NCBI RefSeq assembly: GCF_021390535.1
Contig: NZ_JAJUXG010000011.1
Span: 1-64,000, forward strand
Length of the DNA: 64,000 bases
Source of the DNA: Dyadobacter sp. CY312
GTDB lineage: Bacteria > Bacteroidota > Bacteroidia > Cytophagales > Spirosomataceae
Reading direction: 5' to 3'
The number at the start of each line of letters is the position of its first letter. Position 1 is the stretch's first letter. The position numbers and the translations under genes are program-made. Shown one piece after another: positions 32,958-41,779 of the stretch. The notes beneath the pieces were generated by a model. The model worked only from the letters and a program-made list of their open reading frames with translations, did no database searches and was not told the origin of the DNA.

Positions 32958-34085
32958 ATGAAACAGAAAATAGAACAAATAGCTACCAAAGATTTATCCT
33001 TCGATTATCAAAATCCAAGGATTGCTGAGTTTGGCATAACTACTAAAACAACCGAACAAGAGATTATTCAAATTCTTTGGAATGTAATGGGTGTGGAAGA
33101 GATCGTTCTATCCATACGTGCCAGTGGTTTTTTTGAGCATGAGCCTTTACTTGCTGTAAAGGAAGATGGAAGACTGATTATTATTGAAGGCAATAGACGT
33201 CTGGCAGCAGTAAAATGTATTCTTAACAGAGAAATTGCAGACTATATAGGTATTAACAAAAACCAGCTTTCTGTCTCTCCTGAAATTAAAGATAGCCTTG
33301 AGTATCTTCCGGTAATCCTTGTTGAAGAAAGGAAAGACGCATGGAAGTTTATTGGATTCAAGCATATTAATGGCCCAGCTAAATGGGGTAGCTATGCAAA
33401 AGCACAGTACATATCCCAAATCAAAAACGAATACGATATTCCTTTAGAGGAAATTGCCTCTCAGATAGGTGATACGCACAAAACCGTGCAAAAACTCTAT
33501 CAAGGTCTACAAGTTATTGAACAAGCGGAACAACTGGGGAAATTTAATAGAACGGATATAAGTGCAAACCGACTGTATTTCTCTCACTTATACACTGGCC
33601 TAACTTATGAAGGGTTCAAAGATTATCTTGGCATCAAAGATATTTCCGAAGACACCAAGAATCCGGTTCCAGAAGATAAATGGGATCATCTAGAAGAGTT
33701 GTTGACTTGGTTGTTTGGCAGTAGAAAAAAAGAAGTTGATGCTGTTATCCTTTCACAAAATCCAGACTTGCGGAGGTTGGATGCTGTTATTAGAAATAAA
33801 GAAGCAACTTATGCTCTAAGAGATGGCGTGCCCCTTATTCAGGCTTATGAACTTAGTCAACCTAAAAATGAAACATTTGAGCAAAGCTTGCTAGAAGCAA
33901 AGCGAGCTCTACAGAAGGCTCAATCATTTCAAACCGAAGGCTTTGACGGCAAGGATGTTGCAATGTTAAAATTAGCGGCAACAGTCGCTAAAATGGCTGA
34001 CGAGCTTTATGACACAATGGAAAAGAAATGGAAATCATTACAAGACAACGGTTCTACAAAAAAAAGACTTTTTAGCGAAGAGTAA
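32958..34085 (+). CDS. ParB-like protein (second of two)
   Basis: A 375-residue protein with the same ParB-type N-terminus as the first gene of the cassette: FDYQNPR (15-21) and IEGNRRLAAVKCIL (76-89). The middle contains a possible helix-turn-helix (IPLEEIASQIGDTHKTVQKLYQG, about 155-177), as in true ParB proteins that bind a DNA site. The C-terminal 80 residues are helical and charged. It starts 9 bp after the methylase and ends 2 bp before the nuclease-like gene. It may carry the sequence-specific DNA recognition of the system. It is related to, but not a duplicate of, the 494-residue protein. Confidence 0.75.
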   Translation: MKQKIEQIATKDLSFDYQNPRIAEFGITTKTTEQEIIQILWNVMGVEEIVLSIRASGFFEHEPLLAVKEDGRLIIIEGNRRLAAVKCILNREIADYIGINKNQLSVSPEIKDSLEYLPVILVEERKDAWKFIGFKHINGPAKWGSYAKAQYISQIKNEYDIPLEEIASQIGDTHKTVQKLYQGLQVIEQAEQLGKFNRTDISANRLYFSHLYTGLTYEGFKDYLGIKDISEDTKNPVPEDKWDHLEELLTWLFGSRKKEVDAVILSQNPDLRRLDAVIRNKEATYALRDGVPLIQAYELSQPKNETFEQSLLEAKRALQKAQSFQTEGFDGKDVAMLKLAATVAKMADELYDTMEKKWKSLQDNGSTKKRLFSEE

Positions 34086-34087
34086 CG

Positions 34088-35005
34088 ATGTTTAAACTCC
34101 CTAATGGTCTCCCCTCCCTAAGAAATTCCGCCCAAGACTGGGCTGATTACGCAGAATACTCTGTACTGAGTAAAACTAATCTGTCAATCCTAAGTCTTGT
34201 TAAAACACCACTTCTTATATCGGATGAAACTCTTGTTGATGGTATTGAGGATGATACAGATAAATTCATTAATAAGGCCGATGAAATCTCAGCAGAGATA
34301 AACAATAGAAAAAGTACTACTGGATTTAAATATCCCTTTGAAACATCTGATTCTGACTATTCCATAAAATTTTTGCTAACCGACTCTCTTCACGTATGGG
34401 TTTATAAATTCTTGCTACTATGCACCAGACTGAATATGAAAGACGAAAAAATACAATCTGGACTAGATGGAACTCAACTTTTTGAGCGTCTATCAGCAGA
34501 AGTAGCACTAAACTTCTTTGGCAACAATGCAGAAGTCGATATTTTAGGTACCAGTAAATCACACATTGGAGGATTCCGTGCCAAACTTTTGGAAATCACC
34601 AAAAGAATGAAAGAAGGGGGTGACATTCATCAAAACCACGGTTATAAACCTCAGGATGATAACGTAGACCTCATTATCTGGAAGGGATTTTCTGACAAAC
34701 TTCCATCTCAGATGATTGCATTTGCTCAATGTAAAACCGGTACATCTTGGCAAGATCGATTATCTGAGCTCAATACTGAATCTTTCTGTAAAACTTGGTT
34801 TTCAAGACAACCAGTTGTTACACCTATTCGAATGTTCTTTTGTGCTCAATACTTCCCCAAAGAAATTTGGCATCCAAGAGCTAATGAAGCAGGATTAGTT
34901 TTCGATAGATTCAGAATTCTGGATTACCTTCCTGACACACTGAATGATGACTTATTACAGGATATCAAAACTTGGTGTTCAGCAATTGAGGCAAAATTCT
35001 CTTAA
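34088..35005 (+). CDS. Putative PD-(D/E)XK nuclease of the cassette
   Basis: A 305-residue protein of no named family that I recognise, but with the layout of a PD-(D/E)XK nuclease: FERLSAEVALNFFG (132-145, helix with acid E133 or E138), DNVDLIIWK (191-199, D194) and IAFAQCKTGTSW (210-221, QxK at 214-216). The QxK form is known in restriction enzymes. Position at the end of a methylase operon suggests it cuts unmodified DNA. It starts 2 bp after the preceding stop, so it should be translated last and after the methylase. The call is an inference from motif spacing. Confidence 0.6.
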   Translation: MFKLPNGLPSLRNSAQDWADYAEYSVLSKTNLSILSLVKTPLLISDETLVDGIEDDTDKFINKADEISAEINNRKSTTGFKYPFETSDSDYSIKFLLTDSLHVWVYKFLLLCTRLNMKDEKIQSGLDGTQLFERLSAEVALNFFGNNAEVDILGTSKSHIGGFRAKLLEITKRMKEGGDIHQNHGYKPQDDNVDLIIWKGFSDKLPSQMIAFAQCKTGTSWQDRLSELNTESFCKTWFSRQPVVTPIRMFFCAQYFPKEIWHPRANEAGLVFDRFRILDYLPDTLNDDLLQDIKTWCSAIEAKFS

Positions 35006-35187
35006 CTAGCCCCTAATCTAGTTAAATTATCATCTTGGCCCTTAGTCAATCAAGCCTTTCATTCTTACTGACAAAGACTTTATTCTTTACAGAGGCAACC
35101 GCAATAAATTATCCCCAAGCCGCCCTGGCACAAATTTTACCGTAATGTAAAGTCTTTACCAACAATCTCCAACCAATCCCAAAAACC

Positions 35188-35475
35188 ATGTTCATCATCG
35201 ATCTTAATTACGTTGCTCCGCTGGAAGAACTTGACAAACATATGTTTGATCATGTGCAGTACCTGAAAAAATATTACGAAGAAAATCTGTTTCTGGCTTC
35301 GGGGCGGAAGGTGCCGCGGACGGGTGGGATCATTTTGTGTATTGCGGAGTCCGAAAAGGAGGTGAATAAGATCATCAGCGAAGATCCGTTTTACAAACTC
35401 AAACTGGCAGAATTTAAGGTGACGGAATTCCTGGCTTCTCAGTCGCATCCGGCGCTGGAAACACTTTTGAGATAG
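35188..35475 (+). CDS. YciI-family protein
   Basis: A 95-residue protein of the YciI fold (ferredoxin-like alpha/beta). Features are HMFDHVQYLKKYYEENLFLASGRKVPR, broken here by a conserved glycine-arginine turn, then GGIILCIAESEKEVNKIISEDPF and the C-terminal strand AEFKVTEFL. A conserved histidine (HVQYL) is at the position of the proposed active residue. Relatives are small stress-associated or dioxygenase-like proteins with poorly known function. It is monocistronic, with a GTAAAG-T-CTTTAC palindrome 28 bp upstream that may be an operator. Confidence 0.8.
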   Translation: MFIIDLNYVAPLEELDKHMFDHVQYLKKYYEENLFLASGRKVPRTGGIILCIAESEKEVNKIISEDPFYKLKLAEFKVTEFLASQSHPALETLLR

Positions 35476-35545
35476 TACTCCGATTGAAAACTTTCGACCG
35501 AAGGCGCATATCACACTGAACTGTCCGCCGCGGTAACTATTTTTA

Positions 35546-35917
35546 GAGCAAACAATCCTTCGACGGAGTTACCATTAACACTTTTAACTGCGTATGATCA
35601 GAAAAAATTGACAGCAGTGGATGAACGCGTAAGCTTCAAAGCAGCGGCAAGCACAATGCGTGCGCAGGCCCGACGAAAAAGCGGGGTGTGCGTCGGTTTG
35701 TGGGTAGAAGCATTTTTTCGTCTTGACTTTTTGTTACTTTTTTGTCAAGAAAAAAGTAAGAGCACTGGAAGCTGTCATCGAAATATTTATCAATTTACTG
35801 ATTATCAATGCTGATTTGGTTGCCCGGGTTTCGACCGATCGGGGGGGGGGCCGTCCGCTCAACCTGACAGAGATTATGGTAATTTCAGCCGAGTTGTCGT
35901 AGCGAGACTGTTTGCTC
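35546..35917. repeat. MITE-like element with hairpins and a G10 tract
   Basis: The 615 bp between yciI and the lipoprotein gene hold no credible gene. Imperfect inverted ends (GAGCAAAC at 35546 and GTTTGCTC at 35910, with flanking similarity including TTACCAT/ATGGTAA) enclose about 370 bp. Inside are two competing hairpins (CTTGAC/GTCAAG at 35722-35749 and TTACTTTTTT/AAAAAAGTAA at 35734-35759) and a run of ten G at 35841-35850. It looks like a non-autonomous mobile or dispersed element. Confidence 0.45.
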
Positions 35918-36090
35918 CGAAGACATTTGCTTAGCATGCAGCCGTCCATTCATTTAAAATCAAACGGATCAAAACCACTCTTTACAAGGAAAAAATTATC
36001 TATTTCCACTACCCAAATTGCAATATTCCGGGCAAATCGTCTTATATTATCCATTCATTGGCAACTTAAACTAATATATTTTTACAATTC

Positions 36091-36912
36091 ATGCTCATGG
36101 TTTATTTAAGAAAAACGGCACTATTGCTTGTCATCTTATTCGTATTCAGCACTGTAATTTCCTGCAAAACGGACGGCGATACGAATGAAACTGCCATTAC
36201 CGATACTTTGGCAACGGATTCGCTGGCTGTGGACTCGCTGGCAGAAAACCGACCGGGATTCAGCTTCCAACAAGCGTTGGATTCGGTGTATCAGGGCAAT
36301 GCAAAAAACGTATATGCAGCTCTGACAGCGGGAAATAACCGCTTTGCCCGCGACTCTGCATCGGTGTACCGTTCCACGGAATCGATTCCGGATAGTTTGC
36401 TGAGAAAGAAACCATTTTTTCTTCTCACCGACGTAGATCTCCCACAATCGCCCGACCGGATTTTCGACCTGCGGAAGTCGATGTTTATGCAACTGTCGAG
36501 CCCCGCCTGTTTACTGGATCCGAAGGATATTGCGGTGATGGAATACGCGGTGATGTACAGTGGAACGAAGGTGATTATGGTGCTTGCAAATAGCAACAGC
36601 CGTATGATCGGAGCGGCTTGCGACAATGTACAGACGGGAAATTTTGGCAGCATAACCCGCGAACTGGCCAAGGCAATGACCACCACGCAGGAATTTGCTG
36701 ACCGTTCGTCGGCCAACAAAGATTACGTAAACAACATCGCGCAGAACCAGGCAAATATTTCTCTTAACCAGATTCTGGCTCAGAGCCCACGCCTTAAAAC
36801 GCTGTCGGACAGTGGAAAGGTTGTACTTAAGAGTGCTTATTTCGATGCAGCAAAAGGCTCTGTAATCATACTGGAACAGAAGAACGCCCTCAATTCATTG
36901 ACAAAAAACTAG
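36091..36912 (+). CDS. Beta-carbonic-anhydrase-like lipoprotein lacking zinc ligands
   Basis: A 273-residue lipoprotein (lipobox VISC, cysteine 25) with an S/D/T-rich linker. From residue 75 it follows the beta-class carbonic anhydrase pattern: AALTAGNNRF (family: LxxGNxRF), DRIFDLRKSMFMQLSSPA, then AVMEYAVMYSGTKVIMVLANS. The zinc ligands are gone: the CxDSR motif reads LLTDVD (111-116) and the HxxC motif reads NSNS (167-170). It cannot hydrate CO2 in the usual way and may be a pseudoenzyme or sensor. It ends 5 bp before a cation/proton antiporter gene and is probably co-expressed with it. Confidence 0.65.
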   Translation: MLMVYLRKTALLLVILFVFSTVISCKTDGDTNETAITDTLATDSLAVDSLAENRPGFSFQQALDSVYQGNAKNVYAALTAGNNRFARDSASVYRSTESIPDSLLRKKPFFLLTDVDLPQSPDRIFDLRKSMFMQLSSPACLLDPKDIAVMEYAVMYSGTKVIMVLANSNSRMIGAACDNVQTGNFGSITRELAKAMTTTQEFADRSSANKDYVNNIAQNQANISLNQILAQSPRLKTLSDSGKVVLKSAYFDAAKGSVIILEQKNALNSLTKN

Positions 36913-36917
36913 ATATT

Positions 36918-39086
36918 ATGAATGTTTTACTCAATGCCGGGGGGATGTTTCAGCTTCCTCTCAGCAATCCGGTACTGATATTTTCATTGGTGCTGTTTAT
37001 CATCCTCTTCGTCCCGCTTCTGCTCAACAAAATACGCGTCCCATATGTAATCGGGCTCATTCTGGCCGGGGTGTTCATAGGCGAACACGGCGCCAACCTG
37101 CTCAAACGAGACAGCAGTATTGTGCTTTTTGGAACGGTGGGATTGCTCTACATCATGTTTTTGGCCGGGCTGGAAATAGACCTGAAAGAGTTTAAGAAAA
37201 ACAGTCGTAAAAGTCTTGTTTTTGGATTGCTCACTTTCTCCGTTCCAATGATTTTGGCAGGGACTGCGGCACGATACGTGATGGATTTTACCTGGATATC
37301 GAGTATACTTTTTGCCAGTATGCTCGCTTCACACACGCTCATTGCCTATCCGGTCGCTGCACGTTTTAATGTACACAAAACCCTGACCGCCACCATTGCC
37401 GTCGGCGGAACAATTATTACAGACGTACTCGCACTTCTTGTGCTGGCTGTTATTGCCAAAATGAGCCAGGGTGAGGTAAATGAGGCTTTTTGGATACAAC
37501 TTACTGTATCGGTACTGGTATTTGCAGCCATTGTCTGGTTTGTTTTTCCAATTATTGCAAGGTGGTTTTTCAAACGTTTTGACGACAGTATTTCGCAATA
37601 CATTTTTGTATTAGCGATGGTTTTCCTCGGATCCTTTCTTGCCGAACTTGCTGGAATTGAAGCCATCATCGGAGCGTTTTTATCAGGTTTGGCACTCAAT
37701 AGGCTGATCCCGCACCATTCCCCACTTATGAACCGGATTGATTTTGTGGGAAACGCACTTTTTATCCCCTTTTTCCTTATTGGTGTAGGCATGTTGGTTG
37801 ATTTTAAGGTGCTATTTAAAAGCTGGGAATCGCTGAAAGTGGCCGGTGTAATGACTGCCGTAGCCATTGCGGCAAAATGGATTGCTGCATTTTTTACACA
37901 AAAAATTTATGGCATGAAAAGCCACGAACGTACGCTGATCTTCGGGCTCAGTTCTGCCCAGGCTGCTGCTACGCTGGCGACGGTTTTGGTGGGTTACAAC
38001 ATTATCGTGGGTCAAAATGAGCTGGGTGAACCGATTCGTTTATTGAATGAGGATGTACTCAATGGTTCCATCATTATGATCCTGATCACCTGTTCGCTTG
38101 CTTCGGTGGCTACGGCAAGTGCTTCGGCCAAAATGGCGCAGGAAATGAACGACGGCAAAACGGACTCAGAAGATAAAGACACAAGGAATATTCTGATTGC
38201 AGCTTCAAAAGAAGATACGATAGACCCGATGGTGGAACTTGCATTACTGATGCAGCCTCGGAAACAGGAACAGAATATATTCGTGTTGTCGGTAATCAGT
38301 TCGGATAACGATGACCGGGAGTCGGAGGAACGACGGCTCAAAACGTATCAGGACAAGATGGTTGTAACTGCCGCAGCGACGGACGTAATTCTGACGCCGC
38401 TGATCCGTTACGACGTCAACTACGTGTCCGGGATACAACATACGTTGGAAGAAAAGCGGATTCATGAGGTGATCATTGGTCAGCAAAAATATGAAGACGA
38501 TGGCAAATCGGCGACGGGTTTGAAATCGAGAAACCTGCTCGACAAATGCTCTCAGATCATTTACCTCATCCACGGTATGCAACCGCTGAACACGATCAGG
38601 AATATGACGATTGTTTGCCCCGACGGAGCTGAAATGGAGCCTTCTTTCCCGATCTTGCTGGAACGGATCACTACCATTGCCAAACAACTCAATTGTGACA
38701 TTCACTATTATAGTTCAGCATCGACATTGAAAATGATCAAAAGGCAAAACCAAGAAAATAAGGGTCCGGATGCTAAATTCACCATTTTCGATAACTGGAA
38801 CGACTTCCTGATTTTGGCGAGAGATGTAAGCAAAGAAGATCTGTTTATCGTGATATCAGCACGCCCGGGCAATACCAGTTACCACAACGGACTCGCCGAT
38901 GTACCCAGACATTTGGCCAAATACTTTGCTAACTACAATTACCTGCTGATGTACCCGGATCTACGGTCAGATTTCTCCCAAAACCCAAGTGCTGAGTTTG
39001 AACGTACGGGTGAGTTTTTGCAGCAGGGAATGACGCAGCTTGGGAGGACCGGGGATAAGTTGAAGAATATTCTTAGGCCAAGTTAA
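36918..39086 (+). CDS. CPA2-family cation:proton antiporter with USP-like tail
   Basis: A 722-residue protein. The first 400 residues form a 12-helix Na+/H+ exchanger domain of the CPA2/KefB type (VIGLILAGVFIGEHG, GTVGLLYIMFLAGLEIDL, and a GIEAIIGAFLSGLALNRL stretch). The C-terminal 300 residues are cytoplasmic, with two universal-stress-protein-like alpha/beta units rather than a TrkA-N domain (no GxGxxG). It should use the proton gradient to move K+ or Na+, with gating by the tail. Upstream, the carbonic-anhydrase-like lipoprotein is 5 bp away; together they suggest pH homeostasis. Confidence 0.85.
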   Translation: MNVLLNAGGMFQLPLSNPVLIFSLVLFIILFVPLLLNKIRVPYVIGLILAGVFIGEHGANLLKRDSSIVLFGTVGLLYIMFLAGLEIDLKEFKKNSRKSLVFGLLTFSVPMILAGTAARYVMDFTWISSILFASMLASHTLIAYPVAARFNVHKTLTATIAVGGTIITDVLALLVLAVIAKMSQGEVNEAFWIQLTVSVLVFAAIVWFVFPIIARWFFKRFDDSISQYIFVLAMVFLGSFLAELAGIEAIIGAFLSGLALNRLIPHHSPLMNRIDFVGNALFIPFFLIGVGMLVDFKVLFKSWESLKVAGVMTAVAIAAKWIAAFFTQKIYGMKSHERTLIFGLSSAQAAATLATVLVGYNIIVGQNELGEPIRLLNEDVLNGSIIMILITCSLASVATASASAKMAQEMNDGKTDSEDKDTRNILIAASKEDTIDPMVELALLMQPRKQEQNIFVLSVISSDNDDRESEERRLKTYQDKMVVTAAATDVILTPLIRYDVNYVSGIQHTLEEKRIHEVIIGQQKYEDDGKSATGLKSRNLLDKCSQIIYLIHGMQPLNTIRNMTIVCPDGAEMEPSFPILLERITTIAKQLNCDIHYYSSASTLKMIKRQNQENKGPDAKFTIFDNWNDFLILARDVSKEDLFIVISARPGNTSYHNGLADVPRHLAKYFANYNYLLMYPDLRSDFSQNPSAEFERTGEFLQQGMTQLGRTGDKLKNILRPS

Positions 39087-39194
39087 AAAAGTTTCACGCA
39101 AAGTAGGGAAGTCAAAACGCAAAGAGCGCGAAGGGTAATAAATCCTTCGCGCTCTTTGCGTTAATCTTATTTTTCTTTGCGTGAAACCTTTTTT
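39085..39194. repeat. Two-tier palindromic element (GCAAAG family)
   Basis: An inner perfect 19-bp inverted repeat (AACGCAAAGAGCGCGAAGG, 39116-39134, and 39144-39162) is nested in an outer one (AAAAAAGTTTCACGCAAAG at 39085-39103 and CTTTGCGTGAAACCTTTTTT at 39175-39194). The element exactly fills the gap between the antiporter stop and the flotillin stop, so it also works as a bidirectional terminator. Related copies lie at 41528 and 29189. Confidence 0.75.
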
Positions 39195-40701
39195 ATTCTT
39201 CCTTTTTCACTTCCGTTACCGCAGGTGCTTCGGGATTGTCCGTTCCTTTGAGATAGGTCGGTAAGTTCAGTCCGGCCATGTTGAACAGATCATTCAATGG
39301 AGGTACCGTCTTCATCATGCCAGATACGAAATTGGCTGTTGAGCCATTTCCATTTTCTCCGTTTCCTGAATCCCAAACCGTTATTTTATCAATCTTGATG
39401 TTTTTCACGGCATCAACCTGCGTTTTCACCAGTTCAGGTAATTTCTCAATAAGTAACAACTGGAACGCTTTGGTTGGATCTCCACCGGCAGCGGCAACCA
39501 CTTCCTTGTAACCTTCGGCTTGCTTGGTCAAAATCTCGTACAAACCTTTTGCTTCCGCCTCCATTTTGGCAAATATCGCATCCGCCTCACCTTTCGCCTG
39601 CTCACGGATTCTTTCCGCTTCTGCTTGAGCTTCAATGATGGCCCGTTGTTTGGCGATTTCTGCTGGAATTACAATGTTAGCAATCTGAGTAGAGCGTTCT
39701 CTTTCCGAACGCGCCAATTCTGCTTTTTGCTCTGCAACATAAGATTCTTCCAGTGCTCTTGCCTGTTGTACTTTTTCGGATGCAAGGGCAGTACGCAAAG
39801 CTTCCGCCTCTCTTTCCCTACGTAGCGCGTCGGATTGTGCAATAGCGATCTTTGCCTCATTTTCCCCCTGGATGGCGATTGCGTTAGCCTCTGAAGTTTT
39901 TACCCTTGTATCACGTTGTGCTTCCGCGCGTCCAATCGCTTCGTCTTTGGCTGCTGCGGCAATGCTGATCTCCCGGTCTTTTTGTGTGATGGCGATTTTT
40001 ACATCACGATCACGGTGCGTTTCTGCGATTTGCGTATCCTTTTCCCGGTCAGCAAGCGCCTTACCGGTCTCCCCTATTTTCTCTTGTTCTGCGACGCTGA
40101 TCTTTGCTTCGTTGATCGCCTTTGCAGCAGCTTCTTTACCAAGTGCTTCAATGTACCCCGATTCATCACGAATATCCGTCACGTTTACGTTAATCAGTTT
40201 CAAACCGATTTTACGCAATTCGCTGTCCACGTTTTTCGAGATATTTTCCAGGAATTTATCGCGGTCCGAGTTAATCTCTTCAATCGTCATCGTGGCAATC
40301 ACCAAACGAAGCTGACCGAAAAGAATATCTTTTGCCAGTTCCTGAATCTGTTCAAAACTCAATCCCAGCAACCTTTCAGCAGCTGTATTCATGCTGTCCG
40401 TTTCAGTGGAAATAGCAATTGTGAAACGGCAGGGTACATCCACACGGATATTCTGACGACTTAGTGCGTTAGTCAGGTTGGCTTCAATAGATAATGGTTT
40501 TAAATCCAAAAACGCATAGTCCTGAATAACCGGCCAGACAAACGCACCGCCTCCGTGAATACATTTGGCAGATGTTCCACCCGTTTTACCATAAATAACA
40601 AGGATCTTATCAGACGGGCAACGCTTGTAGCGCGAAACCAGGGCGGTAATACTTACAAAAATGACTACTGCTAATACAACAATGATAATGATTGGAGACA
40701 T
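39193..40701 (-). CDS. Flotillin-like SPFH protein
   Basis: A 502-residue protein with an N-terminal membrane segment (residues 2-22), an SPFH/band-7 domain (about 30-200, with ERLLGLSFEQIQELAKDIL) and a long coiled coil rich in E, A, K and R (about 200-400). The GEADAIFAKMEAEAKGLYEI stretch is typical of bacterial flotillins. These organise membrane microdomains with their NfeD partner. The gene lies downstream of the NfeD-like gene on the minus strand, 48 bp apart, matching the classic pairing. Confidence 0.88.
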   Translation of the reverse strand: MSPIIIIVVLAVVIFVSITALVSRYKRCPSDKILVIYGKTGGTSAKCIHGGGAFVWPVIQDYAFLDLKPLSIEANLTNALSRQNIRVDVPCRFTIAISTETDSMNTAAERLLGLSFEQIQELAKDILFGQLRLVIATMTIEEINSDRDKFLENISKNVDSELRKIGLKLINVNVTDIRDESGYIEALGKEAAAKAINEAKISVAEQEKIGETGKALADREKDTQIAETHRDRDVKIAITQKDREISIAAAAKDEAIGRAEAQRDTRVKTSEANAIAIQGENEAKIAIAQSDALRREREAEALRTALASEKVQQARALEESYVAEQKAELARSERERSTQIANIVIPAEIAKQRAIIEAQAEAERIREQAKGEADAIFAKMEAEAKGLYEILTKQAEGYKEVVAAAGGDPTKAFQLLLIEKLPELVKTQVDAVKNIKIDKITVWDSGNGENGNGSTANFVSGMMKTVPPLNDLFNMAGLNLPTYLKGTDNPEAPAVTEVKKEE

Positions 40702-40729
40702 ATGTGCGGGGGTTAGTTAAATGCTATTT

Positions 40730-40754
40730 GAGCTTTCGGCGGTCAGCTGTTAGA
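40730..40754. repeat. Degenerate TCAGC/TTAGC string
   Basis: GAGCTTTCGGCGGTCAGCTGTTAG lies between the NfeD stop and the flotillin start and resembles the intergenic strings at 4487 and 59244. Confidence 0.3.
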
Positions 40755-41316
40755 CTTTTTCTACTGTCAGAAAATTGTTATTTCCTACACGGGTTACTTT
40801 CACAACGGATCCTGTTTCTATTTGTTCGTATTCCGTGATTGCGTCGAGTACGTGGACTGAACCGCCCACGCTGATCATAATCTTTCCTGTTCCCGTTTTT
40901 GCAGCCGGAATGGTGAGATATACTTCCCCGGTTCTATCGATTGTGTTAGAGAGCTTGAACGAATTGTCTTCCGCGAGTTTTCTGATTTGCTGAATAATCA
41001 TGAAAAACACACCGACGAACGTAAGCCCTATCACCAGACTTAAAACGATCAGCAACATCGGGCTGGAAACAATTCCGTAAAACGAAATACCGCCCCAGCT
41101 AAAACCCAGCAGAAAGTTGATGAGGTTGCGGAACGAGAATAACTGAAATGGTTCGTCTGTTCCGTCCAGATTGCTGTCAAAATCCGCATCAAGTCCGTCC
41201 GTTGCATCTGCTCCAATAAAGGTAGAGATGGTTTGGATCATAAAAATAAGGCTCGCGGGAATGGCTATAAACCAGAACGTCCTGAGCAATGGGTCTAAAT
41301 TGTCTAGTATTTCCAT
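40750..41316 (-). CDS. NfeD-like OB-fold membrane protein
   Basis: A 188-residue protein with about three transmembrane helices (residues 13-30, 72-90 and 91-113) and a C-terminal OB-fold (about 125-188, GRTGEVYLTIPAAKTGTGKI is the strand 1-2 region, cut here by RT). It resembles the short NfeD1b/YqiJ-type partners of flotillins. The acidic loop (residues 36-53) is rich in D. Spacing and strand fit an nfeD-floT operon in which NfeD stabilises the flotillin assembly. Confidence 0.8.
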   Translation of the reverse strand: MEILDNLDPLLRTFWFIAIPASLIFMIQTISTFIGADATDGLDADFDSNLDGTDEPFQLFSFRNLINFLLGFSWGGISFYGIVSSPMLLIVLSLVIGLTFVGVFFMIIQQIRKLAEDNSFKLSNTIDRTGEVYLTIPAAKTGTGKIMISVGGSVHVLDAITEYEQIETGSVVKVTRVGNNNFLTVEKV

Positions 41317-41779
41317 ACTTACAAATGTATTTTTTAAGATCCTGATCTAATCAGTTTTTACATGAGTGCCGTTTGGCAATGACCCGCGGAAGAATTTTAA
41401 TGTAACCTGCGGTAGTATAGAGAAGATCAGTATCTCTTGTTTACGTATATTCTAAATATAGGAAAAAATTATTGGGCAGACAACTCTTACTATTGAATGA
41501 GTGAGACAGAAATTGAGTTTGTCCAGGAAAAAGTTTCACGCAAAGAAGGGAAGTGAAAAGCAAAGGGCGCGAAGGTTTTTTGTCACACAGAGTTGCACAG
41601 AGTTAATAAGAGCGGACGCCGCGCGGAGCCACAGAGTTTATTGTTTTCTCTGTGAACCCGGGCAGCGTCCGCTCCTTTCACCTCTGTATCGCTCTGTGTA
41701 ACTTTAATAAAACTTACCTCGCGCTCTTTGCCTTAATCTTATTTTCCTTCGCGTGAAACCTGTTGTCTACATGAAACCT
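41317..41779. other. Gene-free region holding a nested palindrome
   Basis: These 463 bp lie between the NfeD-like gene and the DinB-fold gene. The first 200 bp are AT-rich and hold the nfeD promoter region, where I see no clear consensus box. The remainder is the nested repeat described separately. No coding potential is convincing. Confidence 0.4.
41528..41760. repeat. GCAAAG palindrome with a second palindrome inserted in its loop
   Basis: The outer arms (AAAAAGTTTCACGCAAAG... and CTCGCGCTCTTTGC...CGCGTGAAACC) are a copy of the element at 39085. In place of its short loop stands another palindromic family: GTTGCACAGAG..AGCGGACGC (41593-41619) against GCGTCCGCT..CTCTGTGTAAC (41665-41702), with CACAGAG/CTCTGTG inside. 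This nesting suggests that the second element moved into the first. Confidence 0.65.

Noticed and set aside
30456-34085. Chromosome partition ParABS locus
   Set aside because: Two ParB-like genes flank a methylase, with no ParA and no recognisable parS; chromosome segregation is unlikely.
35608-35814. 68-codon plus-strand frame in the repeat element
   Set aside because: It lies wholly within the MITE-like repeat and contains the hairpin region.
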